Shown here one piece after another: positions 1 to 5,855 of a stretch of 7,350 nucleotides of DNA; positions within the stretch are counted from its first letter, which is position 1, and every line of letters starts with the position of its first letter. The DNA is taken from assembly GCA_002381765.1 (NCBI GenBank), contig DFXX01000005.1:1-7350 (forward strand). Reading direction: 5' to 3'. Below the pieces are notes generated by a model that was given only the letters and a program-made list of their open reading frames with translations, was not told where the DNA came from and searched no databases. The DNA is from Bacteriovoracaceae bacterium UBA4097. Lineage in GTDB: Bacteria; Bdellovibrionota; Bacteriovoracia; Bacteriovoracales; Bacteriovoracaceae. A program made the translations under genes and the position numbers.

Positions 1-121
1 AAAAGAGCTTGAAAGTGTCTAAATATTAAACACCCCTGGTAAAACCTTCACGGGTTATGTAAAACAATCCCATAAAATCGTACAATCATGGCATTCAACT
101 CCTAGAATCAAAGGCTTATCT
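1..121 (+). other. Leader region upstream of the S8 protease gene
   Basis: This stretch holds no gene that I can support. One plus-strand frame (2-22) ends in a stop after the residues KELESV and could be the tail of an upstream gene, but a second frame also reads through to a stop at 27-29, so no choice can be made. The clear element is a Shine-Dalgarno sequence, AAAGG at 110-114, seven bases before the ATG at 122. Two -10-like hexamers, TAAAAT (73-78) and TACAAT (81-86), each match five of six consensus positions, but neither has a credible -35 at the right distance. The promoter could therefore be activator dependent, use another sigma factor, or lie outside the window. Confidence 0.4.
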
Positions 122-3100
122 ATGATGAAAGTGATTCCCTCTCTAGCGCTCCTCTCAGTTCTTACTTCTTGCGGATTTAGTACAAGCCCGGCAGAGCTGA
201 AGAAGCTAGACCTCGTAAACTCAAATATCATCTCAATTCGAGCCATCAATGAAGATGTAGGTACCTTTATGGTTCGCTTGGCGGCTCCGGGGCTTATTGA
301 ATCGGCCGATATCAATTCAGGTAAAATAACTATAAATGAAGCTCAAAAGAACTTAGTGTTGACCCAGCAGCAGGAGTTTGTAGAAGCGATTAAAAAAATC
401 GATCCAAGTATTTATGTTCTTTATAGTACTAAGCTTGTTATGAACACCGTGACTGTCGTGGCGTCTCCTAAGCTAATGAAATCAATAAATAATCTTCCGA
501 TGGTGAAGAATGTAAGAGAAGCTACTCTCTATAGTGCTCCTAAAAACGTAAGTCAGGACGATGTACAAAAAGCCCTTCAAAGAAGGATCGAAGACCTTAC
601 TAGAAAAAACTCGGTTAGCTTTATCGGAGCTCTTGAGGCCCGAGAAGAATTAAACCTAACTGGTAAAGGCTTAAGAATCGGTATCATCGATACCGGTATT
701 GATTATACTCATACTATGTTTGGTGGAAGCGGAAGTGTTGATGAGTTTAAAGGTATCAACGCTGATCTTGATGACCCTAAATTTCCTAATGATAAAATTC
801 TGGGTGGTATCGATCTCGTGGGTGATAAATTCTCTCCCGGCTCGCCTTATAAAGAACATAAAATTGCCCGTCCGGATAAGAACCCTCTTGATTACAATGG
901 ACATGGAACCCATGTGGCGGGAACTGTTGCCGGTATTGGGGATGGAGTAAATACCTATGATGGAGTTGCTCCTGATGCCAAGCTTTACGGAATTAAGGTC
1001 TTCGGTCAAAATTCAACTAATGATGCTGTAGTCATTGCCGCTCTTGAATATTCCCTAGATCCTAATGGAGATTTAGATCCAAGTGATCGCTTAGATATCG
1101 TGAATCTTTCTCTAGGTGGTCCATACGGAAAGCCATCTATTAATTATGCTGAAGCCGTGAAGAACACTGTTCGTGCAGGAGTCTCTTTTGTGGCGGCAGC
1201 CGGTAACTCTGGAAATAACCCTTTTATCGTAGGTGCTCCTAGTACTGCTGCAGAAGCTTTCTCGGTAGCCGCTGGTATCGATTATATGGCACATAATATT
1301 CAGGTAGCTGGCTCTGAAGTAAAAATTGATGGTGAAGCAAAAGTGGTATCTTCTCCATATGCAACATTCTCTAAAGAGATGGCAGAAGATGATATTATTA
1401 CAGCTGAAACTGCTTATGTAGGTCTTGCTTCTGAAGAGTTAAGCGAAGAGTTGAGTGCTCAGGTAAATGGCAAGATTGCCCTCATCGATCGAGGTGGAAA
1501 TCCTTTCTTTGATAAGGCCACCTTCGCTCTTAATGCAGGAGCTGTTGGTGTTGTGATCGTGAATAATGTTGCTGATGCTCCTTCTGCACCAGGTGGAGGA
1601 GAAGGCAAGATGAGTATTCCAGTGGTCATGATTTCAAAAGCAGAAGGTCAGAAGATCAAAAACGCTTTGAAGAATGGAGCAGCTGCGACTTTCTCATTCT
1701 CAAAAGAGCATAAATTTGAAATGCCGGAATATATCGATACCGTAACAGGCTTCTCATCACGCGGACCACGCTCAGAAGATGGACTCATTAAGCCTGAGAT
1801 CGTGGCACCTGGTCAGCAAATTACTTCTGCCGCAACTGGAACCGGTAATAAGGGTGAGAGACTCAACGGAACATCTATGGCCTCGCCACATATGGCCGGT
1901 GTAATGGCGCTCATTAAGCAGCGCTTTCCAGAACTATCAGTCTTGGATCATAAATATATCCTTATGAGCACGGCCAAGATCATTAACGATCACACTGGTG
2001 CGAGATATCCGGTCACAGCTCAAGGAGCGGGACGAGTTGATGTGATGAAGGCCGCACAAGCAAAACTTCTTCCATCTCGCGGAGGCTTCTCGCTTGGTAA
2101 AGTAAATCTGATCGAAGGTAAAACAAAGTCAGAGAAGATGACCCTTACTAACCTCACTTCTGAAGAGATTCGCTTTTCTTTAAAGGCCGAGTTGAGTGAA
2201 GGCATGACTTTGGCCGAAGCCAATAAAGAATATACTGTACCTGCTAATGGAACTGTTGAAGTAACTCTTACTTTCAGAATGGGTTTAACTTCAAAAGATC
2301 GCTCTAACTATGAAGGCTTTGTGAAGCTGGTTAATGGATCAGATGAGATCGCTCACTTCCCGGTTCTCGCTGTCATTCATCAAACATCATGGATCACCAC
2401 ATCTGGAAAGAGCCAGGATGAAAAGAGCTTGAATTTAACCTTGAAAAACTACAGTTCGGTAAAAGGTCTGGCTCTGCCTTTCAATCTGATAGCTACAGAT
2501 GAAAGAAAACCGGATGCCGGATCTCTTGCTCATATCAGATCTCGCGCATGTGACTTGAAGTCAGCTGGATACCGTTTGGTTTCTAAAGAAGTGGAAGTAG
2601 GTGAGGGAGAAGCAAAAGCTAAAGAGAAAAGAACTTTTCTTCAATTGGGTGCTAAGTTATACGAGTCAGTGAGTGACTGGGAAGCTTGTGAATTGACTGT
2701 TCTCATTGATAGCAATAATGACGGAGTTGCCGATCAGGAGTGGGTAGGAACTAAAGGAAGCAGTCTTCCTGGAGTGACTAAGGCCCTTCCGGATGCCTTC
2801 TACAGCATGCTTCTTGATGCTACTAAAGCTAAAGAAATTCGTTCTCAGTATGAAGTTATTCAGAACGAATCTAGAGGTGAAGATAAAAAAGACCAGGACT
2901 ACCGACCAGCTCTTTCTTGGATCGGAACTTATAGTCCTTTCCAAATGTCTTCAGTTACAATGATGGAAGTTGAACTTGATAAGCTTCAGAAGAACGAAGA
3001 GGGAACTTTGAGAGTAAAAGTTGCTGCTCTTAATGAAGGTGGCGATTCCATCATGGCAGATGACTATCTCATGAACGATGATATGTGGCATGAGATTTCA

Positions 3101-3268
3101 GTTAAAGACACAACTGCTATGCCAGAAGTAGTAGAACTTAAGGCCTTTGAAGCCACTACAGTTATGATTCCTAAGCAGAAGTCTGGTGGTAAGATAGTAC
3201 TTTATTCACCAACAAACTCTGATGGTGGAAATGGCGATAACGATGCTCAAGAGATTATTGTGAGATAA
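122..3268 (+). CDS. Lipid-anchored S8 (subtilisin-family) serine protease with I9 propeptide and PA insert
   Basis: A secreted endopeptidase of 1048 residues. Residues 1-17 are a lipoprotein signal peptide with lipobox L14-T15-S16-C17; glycine at +2 gives no inner-membrane retention signal, so outer-membrane or surface location is inferred. Residues about 47-137 resemble an inhibitor I9 propeptide. The catalytic triad is visible: D190 in GIIDTGIDYTH, H261 in NGHGTHVAG and S585 in NGTSMASPHMAG, with oxyanion-hole N362 in AAGNSG. Residues about 400-530 form a PA domain inserted before the serine motif, as in lactocepin and C5a-peptidase-like subtilases. An Fn3-like beta region follows (about 655-755), then an unassigned region with a calcium-loop-like DSNNDGVADQE (863-873). 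The only cysteines are C17, C810 and C856, so the last two may form a disulfide. ATG 122 is preferred over ATG 125 because AAAGG lies seven bases upstream. Family assignment is secure; the substrate is unknown. Confidence 0.95.
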   Translation: MMKVIPSLALLSVLTSCGFSTSPAELKKLDLVNSNIISIRAINEDVGTFMVRLAAPGLIESADINSGKITINEAQKNLVLTQQQEFVEAIKKIDPSIYVLYSTKLVMNTVTVVASPKLMKSINNLPMVKNVREATLYSAPKNVSQDDVQKALQRRIEDLTRKNSVSFIGALEAREELNLTGKGLRIGIIDTGIDYTHTMFGGSGSVDEFKGINADLDDPKFPNDKILGGIDLVGDKFSPGSPYKEHKIARPDKNPLDYNGHGTHVAGTVAGIGDGVNTYDGVAPDAKLYGIKVFGQNSTNDAVVIAALEYSLDPNGDLDPSDRLDIVNLSLGGPYGKPSINYAEAVKNTVRAGVSFVAAAGNSGNNPFIVGAPSTAAEAFSVAAGIDYMAHNIQVAGSEVKIDGEAKVVSSPYATFSKEMAEDDIITAETAYVGLASEELSEELSAQVNGKIALIDRGGNPFFDKATFALNAGAVGVVIVNNVADAPSAPGGGEGKMSIPVVMISKAEGQKIKNALKNGAAATFSFSKEHKFEMPEYIDTVTGFSSRGPRSEDGLIKPEIVAPGQQITSAATGTGNKGERLNGTSMASPHMAGVMALIKQRFPELSVLDHKYILMSTAKIINDHTGARYPVTAQGAGRVDVMKAAQAKLLPSRGGFSLGKVNLIEGKTKSEKMTLTNLTSEEIRFSLKAELSEGMTLAEANKEYTVPANGTVEVTLTFRMGLTSKDRSNYEGFVKLVNGSDEIAHFPVLAVIHQTSWITTSGKSQDEKSLNLTLKNYSSVKGLALPFNLIATDERKPDAGSLAHIRSRACDLKSAGYRLVSKEVEVGEGEAKAKEKRTFLQLGAKLYESVSDWEACELTVLIDSNNDGVADQEWVGTKGSSLPGVTKALPDAFYSMLLDATKAKEIRSQYEVIQNESRGEDKKDQDYRPALSWIGTYSPFQMSSVTMMEVELDKLQKNEEGTLRVKVAALNEGGDSIMADDYLMNDDMWHEISVKDTTAMPEVVELKAFEATTVMIPKQKSGGKIVLYSPTNSDGGNGDNDAQEIIVR

Positions 3269-4579
3269 TTAAAGATGTTTTGTGGGAAACTGGTACCGGT
3301 CAACCTGACTGGTGGCCAGTTTCTCTATTCTTTCCAGATACTGCTTTCGATCATCCTTAATATGCCCAATCTTTAAAGTTAGATAAACTTCAGGCTCTTT
3401 AGAGAGAGAGTCATGGAAGAGACTCATAAAAACGTTTTTGATATCATTTTGAATGAAGGCTTTTCTTTTCGATTTTTGCTGATTTTCAAATCTAGTTACC
3501 TGCCCCATGAGGAACTGATGGAGCTTCTTTTTGTGAGAAGGAAATTTGAAAATAAGCTGAGAGTAGGGAGAAAAATTCAAGAATGAGTACACTATAAACT
3601 GACCCGCAATAAGATGGGGAGTTATAACAAAATCATGCTCCTCAATTAGTCTTGGCGCTGGAGGAAGAGGATGACGGGCCTCAAGATAGGCCACGGTTTT
3701 TTTACGATAGGTTTCAGGGATTTTAATGAAGTTGGCATTCATAAAGAAAAGGCCTTCGATAAAAGGTCCGCAAAGCCTTACATGGATCTGACTCCATCTG
3801 AAGCCTTCGAAATACTCTTTTAAACCTTCTACTTCCTGATGAGGACTCTTGAGGGGCAGGATGGTGAGAATAACACCATTGTCACCCTTGATAGTGACGA
3901 CACAAGGATTTTCAATCTTAGAAAGAACCTCATAGACTTTTTCAAGCCCTTCAGAGGTTTCAATAATGGATCTATCGAGTTCAAATTTATTTCGAGGATA
4001 GTAGAGTTGATTAACCTTTCTGATATTCTTACTTTCAAAGATCTCCATATATCTTAAAAGCAGCTTTCCCGTGGCCTTAGCGTCTTCAATTGCACGATGG
4101 GCCTGGGAATGTGGAATATCAAAGATCTGAGACATATAAGTGAGATTAGAACTCATAATGTCCGGGATCATGTACTTCGTCATGATATTGGTGCAAATAA
4201 CTTTATTATCGAGAGTAGGTCGCTGAAGTTTTTTTAAGACTCCATTTAAAAAAGGCACATCAAAGGATGTATTGTGAGCAACAAGAATGGTATCTCCTAT
4301 AAATTGGATAATCTCATCGATGACTTCTTCAATCTTGGGAGAGTGTTCTACATCTGCTTTCCTGATACCCGTGAGCTTTTGCACGAATTCCGGAATATCT
4401 TTTTCGGGATTAACTAAAAAACTTCTTTCTTCCGTAATCTTTCGGTTTTCAATCTTAACCATTCCGATTTCGATAATCTTTTCGCTTTCAGGATTTCCTC
4501 CCGTTGTTTCAAGATCAATCACACAGAATTTTAACGAGCTCAGTAACTCCGCGGAGGAGTTGAAGTTTGGTTCTTGCAT
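3269..4579 (-). CDS. DEDDh 3'-5' exonuclease (DnaQ / Pol III epsilon-like) with an unassigned C-terminal half
   Basis: A 436-residue protein whose first ~175 residues are a DnaQ-type exonuclease. All three motifs are intact: Exo I D22-L-E24-T-T-G, Exo II H102-N-T-S-F-D107 and Exo III H161-R-A-I-E-D166-A, giving the DEDDh metal ligands and general base expected for two-metal 3'-5' hydrolysis of DNA or RNA. Residues about 180-436 match nothing I recognise: there is no GIY-YIG nuclease as in Cho/UvrC fusions, no helicase motifs as in DinG and no BRCT domain. This half is rich in aromatic and basic residues. The stop codon abuts that of the convergent protease gene, with no intergenic base. The gene lies 43 bp after cdd on the same strand, so co-transcription with the nucleoside operon is likely. 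ATG 4579 is the only usual start after the upstream in-frame stop (4628-4630). Whether it is a replication proofreader, a repair nuclease or a degradative nuclease cannot be told from sequence. Confidence 0.88.
   Translation of the reverse strand: MQEPNFNSSAELLSSLKFCVIDLETTGGNPESEKIIEIGMVKIENRKITEERSFLVNPEKDIPEFVQKLTGIRKADVEHSPKIEEVIDEIIQFIGDTILVAHNTSFDVPFLNGVLKKLQRPTLDNKVICTNIMTKYMIPDIMSSNLTYMSQIFDIPHSQAHRAIEDAKATGKLLLRYMEIFESKNIRKVNQLYYPRNKFELDRSIIETSEGLEKVYEVLSKIENPCVVTIKGDNGVILTILPLKSPHQEVEGLKEYFEGFRWSQIHVRLCGPFIEGLFFMNANFIKIPETYRKKTVAYLEARHPLPPAPRLIEEHDFVITPHLIAGQFIVYSFLNFSPYSQLIFKFPSHKKKLHQFLMGQVTRFENQQKSKRKAFIQNDIKNVFMSLFHDSLSKEPEVYLTLKIGHIKDDRKQYLERIEKLATSQVDRYQFPTKHL
3284..3335 (+). 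terminator. Probable intrinsic terminator of the S8 protease gene, inside the convergent gene
   Basis: Fifteen bases after the protease stop codon, 3284-3302 pairs with 3306-3325 to give a 19-pair stem with a three-base loop (ACC) and one bulged G at 3315. Three of the pairs are G-U in plus-strand RNA (3285/3324, 3294/3314, 3298/3310). In minus-strand RNA the same positions would be C/A mismatches, so the fold is favoured in the direction that serves the protease gene. The following ten bases, TATTCTTTCC, are only moderately T-rich, which is the weak point of the call. The hairpin lies wholly within the last codons of the opposing exonuclease gene. Confidence 0.6.
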
Positions 4580-4613
4580 CTTAATGAAGGAACATTCGTT
4601 CCTTTCCTTTTTA
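4577..4613 (-). promoter_or_regulatory. Exonuclease translation-initiation leader: Shine-Dalgarno, hairpin and four-codon mini-ORF
   Basis: Reading on the minus strand, the order is TAAAAAGGA (4613-4605), then a seven-pair hairpin AAGGAAC-GAAT-GTTCCTT (4604-4587), then CATTAAG and the start ATG at 4579. The Shine-Dalgarno is 25 bases from the start if unfolded, which is too far, but only seven bases away if the hairpin folds and is looped out. An ATG in the hairpin (4595) opens a mini-ORF M-F-L-H whose TAA (4583-4581) lies one base before the exonuclease ATG (TAAGATG); the same Shine-Dalgarno is nine bases from that ATG. Either route could set exonuclease expression. These elements are read directly; their function is inferred. 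Confidence 0.45.
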
Positions 4614-4618
4614 TTTTT
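4587..4618 (+). terminator. Possible plus-strand (antisense) intrinsic terminator between exonuclease and cdd
   Basis: On the plus strand the perfect seven-pair stem AAGGAAC/GTTCCTT with loop ATTC (4587-4604) is followed by a T-rich run, TCCTTTTTATTTTT (4605-4618), the usual shape of an intrinsic terminator. No plus-strand gene ends here. It could stop antisense or read-through transcripts crossing the exonuclease gene, for example from the protease gene. The stem has only three G-C pairs, and the same bases are also explained by the minus-strand translation leader, so this is a weak call. Confidence 0.3.
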
Positions 4619-4622
4619 AGAT

Positions 4623-5009
4623 CTATTTCAAATGATCAGAGGTAAATGCATGAGGTAGTAGCTCATGCAGCGTTTTTTTAGTTTCTTTACCGTTCTTGTC
4701 ACTGAATGTGACTTCCAAATTCATATCGGCAAACTCTGTCATAACTTGCAGGCACATTCCGCAAGGAGGCCAGCCATCTTCCGTAAAGACATGAACTTTT
4801 TTAATCTTCTTATGTCCTTCAGAGACGGCTTTGAGAATGGCCACTCTTTCAGCGCAGACCGTTCCGCCAAAGCTTGAGTTCTCGATATTGCATCCTTTAT
4901 AGATGTGTCCATCTGTAGTTTCAATAGCGGCTCCAACTTTAGCTCTGGAGTAAGGGGAGTGTGAAAAGGTTGAAGCGTCTTTGGCTTCTTCTCGAAGAGT
5001 TTTGCTCAT
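4623..5009 (-). CDS. cdd: Cytidine deaminase, zinc-dependent, tetrameric type
   Basis: This cytosolic enzyme hydrolyses cytidine and deoxycytidine to uridine and deoxyuridine plus ammonia. At 128 residues it has the length of the homotetrameric class. Visible motifs are SPYSRAKVGAA (18-28), the substrate-binding GCNIENSSFGG (39-49), C52-A-E54-R55 with the first zinc ligand and catalytic glutamate, and P82-C83-G-M-C86 with the other two zinc ligands. The C-terminal ELLPHAF retains the phenylalanine (F122) at the position that contacts substrate across subunits in this family. Two usually conserved positions differ: alanine 23 where Phe is common in SPYSxFxVGAA, and leucine 87 where Arg is common in PCGxCRQ. 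The ATG overlaps the punA stop as TGATG, implying translational coupling. Its product deoxyuridine is a substrate for the DeoA encoded upstream. Confidence 0.95.
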   Translation of the reverse strand: MSKTLREEAKDASTFSHSPYSRAKVGAAIETTDGHIYKGCNIENSSFGGTVCAERVAILKAVSEGHKKIKKVHVFTEDGWPPCGMCLQVMTEFADMNLEVTFSDKNGKETKKTLHELLPHAFTSDHLK

Positions 5010-5842
5010 CAGATTTTTCCCAATTTTTTGAGTTCTCCAATAGTTTCAGTCAAAATGGTAGCAAATCCAACCATGGCCTTTTCTGCCACTTTCTTCACAT
5101 CAGCATGATTAAGTTTTTCCGGCTTAATCCCAGCCGCATAGTTGGTAATACATGATACGCCAGCTACTCTGAGGCCTAAGTGATTGGCCGCAATGACTTC
5201 AGGGACAGTACTCATTCCCACCATGTCGGCACCGATAATTTTAAGCATGCGTATTTCAGCGGGAGTTTCATAGGTAGGACCCAAAACAGAGCAGTAAACT
5301 CCGCTTTTTACTTCCACATGATGGTTCTTGGCCACACTCGCCATAATCTCTATGAGTTCTGGATCATAAGCATTACTCATATCAGGAAAGCGCGGGCCAA
5401 GTTCTGCTATATTGGGTCCAAGTAAAGCATTACGACCAGTCAAATTGATATGATCGGAAATACTCACCAAGTCTCCAGGATGGAAATTGTCATTGATACC
5501 ACCAGAAGCATTCGTAAGGAAAAGTGACTCAATTCCCAGGGCCGCCAGTGTTCTTACCGGATGAACGATCTCTTCCATAGGATGTCCTTCATAGGCATGA
5601 AGTCTTCCCTGAAGGGCCGCCACGGTAATACCGTGAACTTCACCCACGATGAGTCTGCCTTCATGGCCTTCTACCGAAGTTCTCTTAAAATGCGGAATAT
5701 CCTGATAAGGGATAATCGTCTTATTTTGAATTTGATCTACGTAAATACCTAGACCCGAGCCCAGAACGATACCGATCTTAGGTTTCTTTGGGATTTTTGA
5801 AAGAATGTATTCTGAAGATTCTAAAATTTTATTCATGACCAT
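5009..5842 (-). CDS. punA: Purine nucleoside phosphorylase, trimeric (human-type) family
   Basis: Phosphorolyses purine (deoxy)nucleosides to free base and (deoxy)ribose-1-phosphate in the cytosol. The 277 residues match the length of the trimeric class, not the shorter hexameric DeoD. Landmarks are the phosphate loop GSGLG with S29, H60 in GHEGRL, R80/H82 and Y84-E85 in QGRLHAYEGH, TNASGGI (110-116), Y191-E192 in GPTYETPAEI, M210-S211-T212, N234 in CITNYAAG and H246. Asparagine at the N234 position is the residue linked in this family to preference for 6-oxopurines (inosine, guanosine), so that specificity is inferred. The start at 5842 is favoured over the in-frame ATG at 5836 because AAGG lies eight bases upstream and overlaps the deoA stop codon. 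The gene begins 10 bp after deoA and its stop overlaps the cdd start by one base. The symbols deoD, pupG or xapA are used for relatives elsewhere. Confidence 0.95.
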   Translation of the reverse strand: MVMNKILESSEYILSKIPKKPKIGIVLGSGLGIYVDQIQNKTIIPYQDIPHFKRTSVEGHEGRLIVGEVHGITVAALQGRLHAYEGHPMEEIVHPVRTLAALGIESLFLTNASGGINDNFHPGDLVSISDHINLTGRNALLGPNIAELGPRFPDMSNAYDPELIEIMASVAKNHHVEVKSGVYCSVLGPTYETPAEIRMLKIIGADMVGMSTVPEVIAANHLGLRVAGVSCITNYAAGIKPEKLNHADVKKVAEKAMVGFATILTETIGELKKLGKI

Positions 5843-5855
5843 GGTGATATCCTTA
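5843..5855 (-). promoter_or_regulatory. punA Shine-Dalgarno overlapping the deoA stop codon
   Basis: On the minus strand TAAGG spans the deoA stop (5855-5853) and the next two bases, so AAGG (5854-5851) serves as the Shine-Dalgarno for the ATG at 5842, eight bases downstream. A ribosome ending on deoA would sit directly over the punA initiation site. This supports coupled translation and fixes the first of the two candidate punA starts. Confidence 0.6.

Noticed and set aside
1..13. Thirteen-base direct repeat: the same bases recur at 2421-2433 within the protease gene
   Set aside because: One 13-base match is close to what chance gives in a window of this size, and the second copy is ordinary coding sequence.
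55..90. Candidate promoter for the protease gene using TAAAAT (73-78) or TACAAT (81-86)
   Set aside because: Neither -10-like hexamer has a TTGACA-like partner at 16-18 bp; TTGAAA at 9-14 is far out of range. AT-rich hexamers alone are not enough.
671..1009. 112-codon minus-strand ORF opposite the protease gene
   Set aside because: It lies fully inside the catalytic-domain coding region, its translation shows no domain or signal, and the plus-strand frame carries the subtilase motifs. It is a shadow frame.
3150..3268. Search for a terminator of the minus-strand operon beyond the exonuclease stop
   Set aside because: Only short imperfect pairings with large loops and no T-rich tail on that strand were found, so no terminator is called.
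4287..4658. 123-codon plus-strand ORF opposite the exonuclease, with hydrophobic stretches
   Set aside because: The hydrophobic runs are the complement of ordinary exonuclease codons, there is no ribosome binding site or promoter, and it spans the exonuclease start and its leader.
5834..5836. Second in-frame ATG as the punA start
   Set aside because: Its distance from the AAGG Shine-Dalgarno would be 14 bases, against eight for the ATG at 5842.
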